Shown here: positions 53,611 through 64,000 of the stretch, piece after piece
Position numbering within the stretch: position 1 is the stretch's first letter
How the letters are laid out: the number at the start of each line of letters is the position of its first letter
Assembly: GCA_003194525.1 (NCBI GenBank)
Contig: NBIV01000232.1
Location: 1-64,000 of the forward strand
Direction of reading: 5' to 3'
Length of the DNA: 64,000 bases
Source of the DNA: Gracilariopsis chorda
Taxonomy: Eukaryota; Rhodophyta; Florideophyceae; Gracilariales; Gracilariaceae
Position numbers and translations under genes: made by a program
Notes under the pieces: generated by a model
Seen by the model: only the letters and a program-made list of their open reading frames with translations
Database searches by the model: none
What the model was told of the DNA's origin: nothing

Positions 53611-54475
53611 TGTGGAGCAACGCCTTTTTGGCGGACTTGGTGAAAATGCTCTTCATATGAGGTTGATCCCCCTTGGGATTATGGTGCTCATTATATGAGT
53701 TTTCCCTAGGAAGGGGTGTGTCAGGATGGCCCCTGCAAGAGGATGGCTCCCCGATGGATTGGTTATGAATAGCCCTGTATGGGTGTAACGCGTGGTACGC
53801 GTGGGAAATTTTGGCTCCGATTTCGGGATTTTATTACTCAGTTTTTACTTTGGCCCTGACACTGCGATTTCCACGTGTATGGCCCTTAGAAAGGTGTGCA
53901 CTAATTTACTTAATTAGTTTAGATAATTCTAATGAATCCCACTCAAGGACGAGTGACCTCGCGGTCACGAATCCAAAGTAAACTCAATCAATTGTGGCTG
54001 TACCTACAATTGCCTCGGGTTACGACTCTTTGAGGAGAGTATCCAAGAGTAGATTCCATTTAGCTATCCCCTTGGAAACGCTCAAATTATCTGTATCACA
54101 CTGCCCGTGGGGCTTTTTACTCTATGGTTATTATTGTTTGTATTTCCCTTCAAAGACAAATTTCTAGCCCTGTATAAGAATATTTCTTTTTTTATTCGCC
54201 AGTTTTCTTCGTTGCTACTGCTTTAATGTGCAGAACCCTCTTCCTCTTTTTGATGGTTTCATTTTCCACTTTTGGAGCTTTTCAATGGTTATAACAAATC
54301 AGTTACTAAATTCAATATCTAATCAGAGCTTTTCTAGGTCAGTTCTGTAAACATTCTAAAACTTACGGCCCAATTACGGGTGAAACAGAGAGCTCTGTAC
54401 AATTGGTTACCTTTCGAGAGAAAAGAACTTTCGAACCCTTGACCTGCACTTTTAAAAACCAATCTTTGCATTAAA
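53611..54475 (+). repeat. element C 5' LTR (diverged)
   Basis: 865 bp, diverged from element B's LTR but sharing the start TGTGGAGCAACGC, the ACGCGTGG..AATTT block, the TGGCCCT/CACGTGTATGG block, GTGCA(A/C)TAATT-like words and the end TTTGCATTAAA, followed by AGTGG. The final CA has decayed to AA. Confidence 0.75.
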
Positions 54476-54723
54476 AGTGGTTATCCGGCCTAAAAACCGG
54501 TATTAAAATTATTTATATGATTCTGTATCCATATGCGCTTACCTTTGTACCCATGTATGGGTAAACGTCGAGAAATTTGGGTATCGTGGAGTTACACTGT
54601 TGTTATTTTGTTTTTTTGTACCATTTGTGAGGTTTTTGAAAGCGTTTAGTTTGTTTGCCCGTTTTCCGGAAGTCTCTTGTTCGACTTTGTCGTTTTCCCG
54701 AACAGTTGGTAGTCTACTGCTGC

Positions 54724-56751
54724 ATGAAGCAGCCTTACCCCAGTTCTAGGAATAGATCCAACCACGCCACTGGGCCGGCTCCGCCAGCCAGGACGAATTC
54801 AAGGATTTCAGAACACGTATATCGGGAAGATAACGATATCGATCCAGACAGTCGTAAAGCACCCTCAGTTGCATCTGTACCTAAGGAGATTATTACTGTT
54901 GATCAACCATCCGTGTTGGAAATGCCGTCCGCGGTTAGCCGCACGCGGTTTGAAGTAACTGAAATGCATCGTTTGGTGTCCCGCACGGATATCTCGAATG
55001 ACATCCATGTGGATCTCTTAAAGAGTGTAACCGAAATTCGGCCTACAGTAGATGACGCCCGAGTGAGGGATGTTTGAGTTGATGTTCGTACCCTAGGACA
55101 GGATGTGAACTCCATTTTGGAAAGTCTTGGTACCACTACGGTTTTATACAGGAGTACTGCACTTTTCTGGAGGAATTCCGCAGCAGAGCGAACCGTTTTC
55201 AAGCAAGTTTGGATTCCTGGGAGGCATTAATTCTAATGGAAGAACGGGTTGACGCAAGAAGGAAGAATCCGACGTTTCGTAAGAATCGGTAAACTGCTCC
55301 TTAAACGGAACCACCGCAAGCCAAAAAGGGACGTTCACCTCCAAGAGGATTCATCGGACTCTGATTCGAATCACTCTTCATCGAGTTCGTCTTCCGGTTC
55401 TTGGTATTCTGAAGATTGACGTCGCTGGTGCCGTTCTTCACGGTCCAAGGCTACTTACACCTCTTAAGGGGCCATCCGCTCACGCGAGAAAGGTAGGAAG
55501 CATCTCGAACTGAGGGAGTTGAAGCCGACGAATCTTCTTTATTGGAAGCTACTGTCGTACCGTTATTATGGGTTGGATAATTCTTAAGGAGATCGTTCAT
55601 CCCGTAGAACGGGTAAAGTCAAGGACTACATCAAGAGGGTGAGCATTACGCTACAGAAGAGAGAATTCTCAGGAGAGGACCCAATTCTGGTGCTTTATTT
55701 CCTTGCTTGGTTCGCCCAGGATTCCGATATCCTCGGTATGGGTGAAGCGCAGGCATATCTTGCCTTAACGTACTTTCTGAAGGGAACGGCAGAGTATCAA
55801 TTTAACTCCATTCGCGGGTCGTCCCGAGCATCGGAAGGAGGATTTAAGTGTTGGCCCGAAGCGGTGCAGTATCTATTAAGGTCATACGCAACTAACAATG
55901 CGATCCAGGACGCTGCCCTTGTCCAACGTGACATCCGACAGAAGGCGACTGAGACCGAAGTGGTTTACTCACCACGGTTGAATAAAACGTTTCACCGGTG
56001 TGGAAACTTGTACTTCTCTCAGGAGAGATGTACCATGTTTGTGGATGGTTTAGATCCCTCGATTAGTGCATTAGTAGCCTGACATCGGGAATAAAAGAGA
56101 AAGATCACCTACCTGGAGTTGGTTCAATACGCCCAGACTGTGGGGGATATTTTGCGTGCTAGAAGGAACCCGAAGTCTCGGTCAAAGGCACTCCTCGCTG
56201 AAGGGTCTGATTTGCCACTGTCCCTAGTGCAAGGTAATACAACCCGCTCTGGTAATGATAACATCAACTTTCTTGGAAGTAACCCGAGTTCGGTGCTCAC
56301 TTTCGATCTACCGTCTACATCTGTCCCGACTACGGAGGAAGATCCTACTTTTTACGTTCAGGGAAGACGTGTACCGAGGGCACTGCTCGCATATGCGAAC
56401 AATGCCTCCCGGTTTTTTCACCCTGTATGGAGGGATACGACACCACGTCGTGTGCACCATCGTCCACAAGGAAATCTAGCAGCGCTGATTTCCTTTTTAG
56501 GTTACCTCGTAGGTCATAAGGCGCCAGACTGTACGTTCCCGCTGCAGGAGGGTTCTCGAATCATCGCCCAGTACGAGGCTCTAACCCCCGAACAAAAGGG
56601 ACGTGTTCCTAGCAGATCCTATGAGAAACAGAAGCTCCTTCGAGTATAACTTGGTTCAAAGTTTCAGAACCCCGCACCTGCAATTGAGGAACAACCGGTT
56701 TCCCACGAAGTGGTGGTACCGCCTGCTGCGGAGCTTGCTTCGAAGAACTAG
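54724..56751 (+). pseudogene. gag: element C Gag (several stops)
   Basis: ATG at 54724 corresponds to the element B gag start (MKQPYPSSRN against MAPTAPGPRN). The three open blocks 54724-55077, 55639-56082 and 56119-56649 are in one frame, with stops including 55075-55077, 56080-56082, 56092-56094 and 56647-56649; the end is at TAG 56749-56751. Conserved with B: MFVDGLDPSISALVA and GHKAPDCTFPLQEGS; the first Cys residues of the zinc knuckle are lost here. The 55080-55640 part is more disturbed. Confidence 0.85.
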
Positions 56752-56947
56752 ACTAGGGAGTCTCCCCTACGGGAGGGGCGTCTTCTAAGCCGAGGTTGAA
56801 GACGCCCAAGGTGTTGCAGCCTTGCTCCCCAGCTGTCAAGATCCTTTCGAAGAAAACGGCTGACACCGTGGTTAACCCGGGACACTTTGCTGTACTACGT
56901 CCCCCGTGTTTACGGTCCCGTAACTTCCGTATTCTGGATCGAGTTTT
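56752..56947 (+). pseudogene. element C protease leader fragment
   Basis: Start of pol, in a different frame from gag: GVSPTGGASSKPRLKTPK and LRSRNFRILDRVF, colinear with element B (about 23975-24170). Cut by element D's LTR before the protease active site. Confidence 0.75.
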
Positions 56948-57772
56948 TGTGGTGCAATGCCCCAAAGGGGAAAAAAACTGAAAGACGTTCGGGATCTTCC
57001 TCTCACGAGGTGAACTCAGTTGGGTAGAGCCCTCCCAGGGGTGTCACGGCGAAGCCGGTTTGTAAGACCAGGGACGCCTGTCGCGACTTGCGCAGGGAGG
57101 TGAAGGCGAAGAATCGGTATCCGCGGGAGCGGAGTGTGATCCTCAGTAGAGATATGTTTCCACGTAAGTGGGGGTGTGTGGACGGATGCGCACACGAGGG
57201 CCGCGGATAGCGGGAGGTGCTACCCTATAATGGGAAAAAAGGAAGGGCGGAGAGGAGGAAGAGAGGACGAAGTGAGTTGCGAGAGCGACGGAGGCGAACG
57301 GCGATGTCGGTAACAATATCCCTATACAGGGCGAAACACCAATGCAATTGGAATAATATGACTCCCAGTGATGGGTCCCTTTAGATGTGCAAGGGGATTA
57401 GATGTCCCGTGGTTCACGGCGTTTCCCTCCAAGGAGAAGTAGAGCACGCGCGCAAGCGGTAACAACTAGAGCCAATTCCCCAGGTTGGGGTCGCTTGTTG
57501 GGGAAGTTTTATTGGTGCGAAGGCAGTGCGCCGTCGCACTAAGTACTAGCTTCCCAGAAATGGATGTGAAAATAATAAATGAAATTAACTAAAATACTCC
57601 ACATTCCGTGGCAACATCCACTACTGTGGCCAACCGCCAATTGACCCAAAACCGTGTCCCACGTGTCCATATCCACCGTTGTGGGGCGTAGTTCATATAC
57701 ACACTACACAACCGATAATATCGGGAAAGCATTGAAGTACCAAGAATCCCTCCCTTAGGGCGTTGCACTTCA
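56948..57772 (-). repeat. element D 3' LTR (825 bp)
   Basis: Aligned over its full 825 bp with the solo LTR 31537-32361. On the plus strand it begins TGTGGTGCAATGCCCC and ends GCGTTGCACTTCA, so the ends form an imperfect ~20-bp inverted repeat (TGTGGTGCAA.. against TGAAGTGCAA..). Confidence 0.93.
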
Positions 57773-57785
57773 TATCCCCCCCTAA
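57773..57785 (-). other. polypurine tract of element D
   Basis: Minus strand TTAGGGGGGGATA directly upstream of the 3' LTR, resembling element B's TTAAGGAGGGGGAGA in position and start. Confidence 0.75.
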
Positions 57786-57827
57786 GACGGGAAAACGGTC
57801 GCGGACACGGAGGATTCCCAGACGAAA

Positions 57828-59672
57828 ATGGGTGATAAAAGCGCGTGCGCCATCTCCGGTTTTCCGGTAAATCCCTCTGCACCAGATTCACCACCCCCTT
57901 CTACTGCAGCTGTTATTTCCTCTCCTCGCCTCCGCACTTCCTTGTCACCGAGCGCACTCCGACAAACAACAACAACTACCCTCGAAGAGAGAGAAATGAA
58001 CAACGACAACATCATCAACAACAACAGCCAACCTCTGAGATCTCTTGGGCGATACACCACCGGTTTCCGGTCAGTTACCCTGCCTCAGGGCGATCAACCT
58101 CCGGTACAACCGGGAAATGTGGCTGCTGCAGCCGACCATCTCTTCGCACTACCACCTTCGGTGGGATGCTCTGGAACCGCTCCGGTGGCCAACTGGCCAA
58201 CTTACAACACCCTGGTGGGGCTCAACCCGATGAATCGGAATCACGCGTCGCGCCTGCGCCTTGCCCCGTGGTTTCACTCGGTCGCTGTCCTCAATGAGGG
58301 ATTTTTCACCGCTTATGCAGATGGCTCAGACACTCTTCCGGGGGATCTGCCCAGAGCAGTCACCACATCGTGGGATTGGCGTCACCGGATTGCGATTCCG
58401 CGTCACCACCTCCGAAGGAATTCGGGCGAGACCGTCGCTGCAGCGCAGACCGCGTCGACGCGCATGGCATACCAACGGCAGAGCCGGGCTCCATTCGATG
58501 TACCGGTCTCGCCGGAGTTTGGCTTCGACGTTAGCCACTTCCGCACTCGCGGGGATGTTGGGTACGGCGAGAACCTGTTCCGCCTCGAGACACTTGCTTG
58601 GAGGAATTTCCCCGCAGCGCGGCAAGAAGCCCTTTGTTGGGAGCAACCGATTATTCGGGCGGAGTTCAGGTATCTTCCCCGGCAATACCGGTCTAATGTT
58701 CTCCAAAACTTCGTCCGCTATGAGCGGCGTTGGCGATCTCGATTCGGGTATTTCGTCCCGTATCAGAACGTGGAAATAGAGTGGATTGCGCCGCCTCACC
58801 GACTAGGTCGGTATGTAGCACTCCCCGAGTGGTGGCGCTTCCATGAAGCCTGCCGGGGGTGCTACATAGAACTCCCGCCGGTACTCACGTACCTCGGTTC
58901 GCTGCTCATGCAGGATCCCCGGTCGGGGTTGTGGTCCGTAGTGGTTACGGAGTGGGCGGCCCGCACTGCGGCTTATATCCTCAACGAGGCGTACGACCAG
59001 TATCGTCTCTGGTTCCTTCCACCGCGTGTGCGGGCAGCGATCCACAATTTGGATCTTCACATCCCCCTTGGGGGCCAGGCCAACAATGAAGAGGTCCTCC
59101 AAATACTTGGGTACCTCGACAGCGTTAGCTGGAGTGAGGTCCCGCTGGAGCAAAGCGGTTGTCTGGGCGGCGGCAGTGGTAACACCGGTGGTCCGGGACT
59201 GGGTAGAAACACCCTTGCGGCGGATTTTATCTACTTCGACCCCTGGGAGTTCCGGGAGATTTCCTCCGAGGAGGCGCGCGAGCTTTGCGATGCGCCCTGG
59301 CATGTGCCGGAAGACTACCCGGTGGGGTACGTCGATTCCGACGACTACTACCGCGCATACGGCCGGGATGACCCAATGGTCGATACCGAACCGGAAGAAC
59401 ACGGGTAGATGGACGTAGAGGAAACCGGCGCTAGCGCGGAAGCTTCCCCAGAGGGGGTACCTCCGGCCTAGCCGGCTGCTGACCCTTCGGCGGCGAGTGC
59501 CGGACCTTCTATCCCCAGCGGGGTGACGGCAAATGAAAACGAGATCATCGCACGTTTTCTCCTGGGTGCCGGTCTAAGCGCTGCCGAGGTATCGGGTGAT
59601 GTCACCGCCATGTTGGACGCGTTGGCTTACCGCCTTGCGGATTGTTACGCCCCGGACGATGGGGGTGAGTGA
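57828..59672 (+). CDS. antisense ORF of element D, unknown protein
   Basis: Opposite in direction to gag-pol, between the chromodomain frame and the 3' LTR. ATG 57828 opens 526 codons to TAG 59406-59408. The same frame continues through TAG 59469-59471 to TGA 59670-59672 with protein-like sequence (NENEIIARFLLGAGLSAAEV, MLDALAYRLADCY), so the ancestral product was about 614 residues. The N-terminal 80 residues are Ser/Thr/Asn-rich. The centre is rich in Trp, Tyr, Phe and Arg and looks globular (LPRQYRSNVLQNFVRYERRW, LPEWWRFHEACRGCYIELPP). No family recognised. No counterpart is present in element B. A promoter would have to lie in the LTR's antisense strand. Confidence 0.6.
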
Positions 59673-59862
59673 AACCTCTAGTCCAGTTCCCTGATTCTTC
59701 TTTCCTGGCATCGCCAGCTAGTGTAGTATAGTGTTGTGGGGAGCTAGCTGCTCCCTTTGATAAACTTTCCCGTTTAAAACGGTGATTCTCGTTTGAGTTC
59801 CCCGTCTTCGACGGACCTTGCCTTGTTATCTTTTCCTATCGCCCTCCGCTCGCGCGGCAACG

Positions 59863-61285
59863 TTACCGAACTTGGGCATTTACCAGCGTGACTGGAGCTG
59901 CAGTTCCCGTTTGACGGTGGTATCGCACGACCTGCGACCGTGGGAGGTGTTCGATTGGCTCCCACGTATCCCCACTGGGGTCATACCCGTACCAGCGGAC
60001 GCGGTATTGTAGAATACCATCCTGGGTCCAGGTGTGCTCGACAAGTCGGTCTACTACAAACTCTCGTTCGTAGACCTGCCGGCCGTGCCGGGTGGTGGTT
60101 GTACTCCCTTGTGAGGGTTGCCCACGGTGCGGTATAATGTCCCTTAGCAGGGTGTTCGGCGATAACTCTGGCGTTGCCGTGCGCTGTGGTAGCGGCCACT
60201 GCTTGTGCGGGAGGATACCCCTCAAGAGGGTGTTTGGCGTCATGGTTTTCACCGCCAAGTCATTCCCCATTGGGGCAGGGTCGTTTCCGCTTTCGCGGTA
60301 TTGCGGGAGAACCGCCAGTCGGCGAGGGACTTGGGCTCCGCCTTTGCAGTTGAGCTCACGAACCGCGAGTCTGCGGGAAGACGACCGCTTCTGCAGAATC
60401 GGCGTTTCCACGATCCCCTGGGGGGTCCCGTGCGACACGGTGATTGGATGGCAAACTACGTCCCTGCCAGGCGCACGAGCGCTCTGCACCATACGTTCTG
60501 GCGATGCCGTGGTGTCCCCGGCTACTGACGGGTTGCCTGGGGATAACTCCGGTACACCGGTATTTCGGTCCAAATACCCCTTTGGGGGGTGCCGGGCAGG
60601 TGCCGATGACACCCTTTTCAGGGGCTTGGCCCCTAAGTGCGGTGCACCGTCTCCACGCGGGGGAGCAGCGTCCGGTATGACCGGTTTCGAGCGTGCGATG
60701 GCGCGCGCTTTTTCCAAGTTTCTCGGTTCTTCCCCGCAGCGTTGCGGACATTGGCGCAAATTATTCCCCGGATCGGGGGCTTTGATTCCGTCGAAGACGG
60801 GAGGCGTTTCCGGCGCTTGCGCACCAGTGTTCCATATGTTGCGTGTTTCCCGTTGTGACGGCGTTATCGTTCCTCGAAAACGAGTGTTCTCCTCCCCCTC
60901 CTTAGACGGAGCGGTGGGATAAGGGATAACACTCCCAGCCTGGCGGGTGTATATTCGCGCCAGGGGGACGGGCGTGGTAGGAACGGACGCTGAGAGGCCC
61001 GAATTACCCGGCTGGGGTGTGGTAGTACCGTAGGCCTAGTACTCCCGGAGGATTACGGTGTTGCAGAGTACGTAGAAACGGGATGTCCCGAATCCAGGAT
61101 TACCTCTGAGGAGGGAGGGGGGCGAGCACGACACGATCACGGGAGATCCGCTCGTGTGCTCCGCCTATCTCTACAACGACAGTGTCGGCATTAACCGAGA
61201 TGACCTTGAAGGGTCCGTCCGCCACAGGCGAGATTTTATGACGCTTCTCCCGCTCCGGGTGGTAATACTCCTTCCTGATGAAGAC
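59863..61285 (-). pseudogene. element D pol tail with chromodomain
   Basis: Open block 60759-59863 ends in a chromodomain: YEREFVVDRLVEHTWTQDG, LQYRVRWYGYDPSGDTWEP and IEHLPRSQVVRYHRQTG. All the usual aromatic and WEP residues are present. Before it is a Pro/Arg-rich linker with a short duplicated segment (PNTLLRGILPHKQWPLPQ / PNTLLRDIIPHRGQPSQ). The block is in a different frame from the integrase, and 61285-60760 holds stops and no motif, so at least one frameshift separates them. Confidence 0.85.
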
Positions 61286-63991
61286 TTAGTTATTTGTCCG
61301 AATCGGGGGGGTCTTTCCTCGCAAGCGAGCATCAAAATCCCGCTTGTAAGCAGCTTGGGCCCGTGCCATAGACTTCCGCGCAGCGGGGACCAGCTTGGAA
61401 AGCCATTGCTTCCATTGCTGCCAGTAGATACCCACTGATGGGAAATTGTCCGAGGTAGCTTGGGGTTCCAGTGCCGCAGGCGGGGGTGTTCTAGATAGAA
61501 CCAACTCGAATGGCGGAACTCCGGTAGTCCGGTGTACCTGCGTATTGTACGCGAAGGTTAACGCGTCAGCGTAGAGATCCCGATTCTTTGGGTAGTCAGC
61601 GACGTAGGAACGTAGCACCGCGAGTAGGGTCCGGTTAAACCGTTCAACGTGCCCATTACACTGGGGGTGGTAGGTAGTCCTGAACAAGTTCTTGAAATCC
61701 AGGATGCGACAAACATCCTGGAAGAACTTGCTCGCGAATTGTTTCCCGTTACCGGAGAGCACCTCCGCAGGAGGGCCGTAGACAAAAATCCAGTAGGTCA
61801 CCAGAGCCTGGGCCACCGTGAAAGCGGTTATCCTCCGAAGAGGGACACTCTGCACCAGCTTGGAAAAGTGGTCGGTAATGACAAGTAGAAACTTGTTTCC
61901 ACGTTTTGTGGTGAGTAGTGGTCCGAGGACATCAATTGCGATAAACTCGAGTGGCGCCCTTGCGGGGAATAGTTTCATCTTCTTCGCATTTTTGCGGAGC
62001 TTGACACGATTCTTCGCGCATTCGCTACAGAAACGCACAGTTGCTTAGCAAGCCACCGCCATGGCGGGCCAATAGAAATCCCTTCGCAGAGTTAGGTAGA
62101 GTTTTCTCCCACCTGGGTGACCTCCCATGGGGGCGTAGTGTGATAGATGTAACACCCGCGATTGCAGGGAATGTGGTACCACAATCTGTGGGCGGGCTTC
62201 GACCTTCCGGACGAGGTAGCTCTTGTCGTCCACCCCGAAAGGGAGATCTTCACCACCGTTAAGACGGGCACGAATCCTCGTGCAGAAGGGGTCATCGAAC
62301 TGTTCTCGGATCATCTCTTCCGGTGAAACCGGTACAAATTTTCCCGGTAACAGGTTCTCAGATTCATCTCGCGATGCGAGTAGGTCGTCAAAGTCAGCAT
62401 CCTCTTCCCAGTTTTCTGGCCCAGCCTCGACGGCACATTCCGGATCATCCGAGTCTATGGCCATGAAACATGGGACTTCATCATCCTCCGTTGGGAGTGC
62501 TTCCCCACTTGTGGGTAAACGCAACAGGGCGTCCGCTTGGGTGTTCTGCGCGCCCTTCTTATAAATGACTTGGAAGTCATATTCCGCGAGGCGGAGTCTC
62601 CAGCGCATGAGGCGTCCTGACGGGTCGGAGATATTCATTAACCACCACAGTGAGAAATGATCCGTTTACACGGTGAAGTGAACTCCCATAAGGTAGGGGC
62701 GCAGAGTGGTTATCGCCCATATGGCGGCGAGGCACTTCTTCTCCGATACGGAGTAGTTCCGCTCATGTAAATTGAGCAAGCGCGACCAATAACCAATTGG
62801 GTGTCGTACCCCATCGGGGGTGGTTTGAAAAAGAGCATACCCGACTTGGTAGTCACTCGAGTCCGTATCTACGGAGTATGGAAACCCAAGTTTTGGGAGA
62901 TGTAGGATTGGTGCTGATGTGGCAGCCTCCTTCAAGGATTTAAAGACTTCCGATTGCTCGGGCGTAAATGCTCCCAGTTTTAGGGGGTTCCCCTTTCGCA
63001 ACAACGCGTTCAGGGGCGCTGCGGTATCCGAAAAGTTCCGGATAAACCGTCGAAAGACGTTGACCAGCCCCAAAAAGGAGCGCAGTTCCGTTTGAGTACG
63101 GGGCTCTTTCGCCTCAACGAGGGATTTGACTCGAGCTTTCTCGATTGCTAACCGTCCAGGACGGATAATGTGACCCAGATACTTCACAGTATCTGTGAAA
63201 AACTCGCATTTCCTCAACTTGAGGGTAATTCCCGCATCGCGGAGTACGGTCAGCACGTCTCGGACGTGAGTGAGATGGTCGTCCAACGAGTTGGAGAAGA
63301 TGATAATATCATCAAGGTAGACCAGACAACTCCGCCACTTAAAGCGGTTGAGTAGAATATCTACTGCACGCTGAAAGGTGGCAGGGGCGTTGGTTAGCCC
63401 AAATGGCATCCCCTTGAAGCGGTAAGTTCCTGCGTGGCAGGTGAATGCGGTTTTGTCGCGATCCTTTTGTCTGACAGGTACTTTCCAATCTCCCCAATTG
63501 GCATCGAGAGCCGTGAACACGGTGGCGTCTCCGAGGGAGTCAATACACTCGTCCATACGAGGGATAGGGTACGTGTCCCTAACAGTCACGGCATTGAGCC
63601 GGCGGTAGTCGACACAGAACCTCCAGGTTCCGACGGCCTTCAAAGCCAGTACAAATGGGGATGCCCAGGGTGATTGAGCGGGCTCAATCACACCTGCGGG
63701 GAGCATCTGGTCCACTTGGGACTGCGCCTCTTCCCGAGCTTTTGGACCTGCCCTGTAAGGGGTTTGTGCAACCGGTCACGCGCCGGGGATTAAATCGATC
63801 CAGTGTTCCGTTGCATTAATCTCGCCAAGCGAGCCATCCCACATTGTCGTGAATTCCCATAACATTTTACGGAGTTTGTCGCGGTGCGACTCTGGCATGT
63901 GGCTGAAGTCCAGCGCTTCAAGTGCCTTTTCCGGATCAATCCGGTCGTTGCTAGATGGAGTATTTTCCTGTGGATCAGGTGTGGTTCGCAA
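61286..63991 (-). pseudogene. pol: element D Pol: RT, RNase H, integrase
   Basis: One reading frame broken by stops at 63776-63778, 62666-62668, 62045-62047 and 61286-61288. RT has WRFCVDYRRLNAVTV, LDANWGDWKVPV, MPFGLTNAPATFQR and an intact YLDD (63319-63308). RNase H has SVDTDSSDYQVG and LRPYLMGVHFTV. The integrase has CSECAKN, VITDHFSKL, LSGNGKQFAS (where LSDNG would carry the second catalytic Asp, Gly here) and NGHVERFNRT with Glu kept. It is closely related in layout to element B's pol. Full length cannot be judged because the element leaves the window. Confidence 0.9.
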
Positions 63992-64000
63992 TTCTGAGTT

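Larger units (their letters stand above)
53611..56947 (+). mobile_element. element C: diverged relative of element B, 3'-truncated
   Basis: Begins with TGTGGAGCAACGCC, as in element B's LTR. Contains an LTR-like region to 54475, a PBS-like TGG at 54478, and a gag region similar to element B throughout. Similarity stops at 56947, exactly where the LTR of element D begins, so D inserted into C. The rest of C would lie beyond the right end of the window. Confidence 0.88.
56948..64000 (-). mobile_element. element D: Ty3/gypsy chromovirus with antisense ORF, runs off the window
   Basis: The 3' LTR (56948-57772) is preceded on the minus strand by a purine tract (GGGGGGGATA). Upstream come an antisense reading frame, a chromodomain, integrase, RNase H and RT. 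Protease, gag and the 5' LTR lie outside the window. Inserted into element C at 56947/56948. Solo LTR 31537-32361 belongs to the same family. Confidence 0.92.

Noticed and set aside
58326-59402. Minus-strand frames opposite the element D antisense ORF, considered as a continuation of pol
   Set aside because: Two short frames (157 and 199 codons) lacking any retroelement motif, while the plus strand has one long frame. The chromodomain already marks the pol end.

Overview
The window is the end of a eukaryotic nuclear chromosome. It opens with a short array of C-rich telomere-like repeats (G-strand form roughly TTTTAGGGG) and continues through about 33 kb of subtelomeric repeats and retrotransposons. 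A gene island follows at about 34.4-52.4 kb, and then a second nest of retrotransposons runs off the right edge. The host genes have few introns: one clear 104-bp GT-AG intron and one possible 177-bp intron. The set of nicastrin, RPAP1, a hephaestin/ceruloplasmin-like ferroxidase, a cyclin and a TIR plus TKL-kinase fusion fits a compact-genome unicellular photosynthetic eukaryote. A red alga is my best guess, but the assignment is inference only.

Layout: 1-85 telomere-like repeats; about 465-990 a degenerate ~75-bp subtelomeric satellite; 1715-1816 two adjacent hairpins; 3179-5637 decayed genes of unknown role, one of them tyrosine-recombinase-like; 6175-18150 element A, a 12-kb Ty3-type LTR retrotransposon on the minus strand with TG..CA LTRs and a CTGGC target duplication; 18151-20737 unassigned DNA with a 65-bp palindromic tandem repeat; 20738-30704 element B, a Ty3/chromovirus on the plus strand with GCTCA duplications; 31537-32361 a solo LTR of the D family with CAGAT duplications, lying just left of and probably within a relative (E) of element A's LTR that ends at 33639; 34434-52364 host genes; 52717-64000 the nested series F, C (a relative of B) and D (a chromovirus entering from the right edge on the minus strand).

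Host genes from left to right are nicastrin (+) and RPAP1 (-), convergent with only 22 bp between stop codons; a cyclin (+), divergent from RPAP1; a predicted N-myristoylated TIR/TKL-kinase protein (-); and a multicopper ferroxidase (+). They do not form an operon or an obvious pathway.

The least ordinary content lies in the mobile elements and the kinase. Element A's LTR contains a captured, internally deleted fragment of the ferroxidase gene, whose probable host copy lies 31 kb away. The same LTR carries a small antisense reading frame that is recognisably conserved in the diverged LTR E. Element D carries a long antisense reading frame (526 codons, about 614 if two stops are ignored) between its chromodomain and its 3' LTR. 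The kinase gene joins a TIR domain, possibly preceded by a macro-like domain, to an apparently active TKL kinase. All retroelement coding regions seen here are interrupted by stop codons, so none looks autonomous today.
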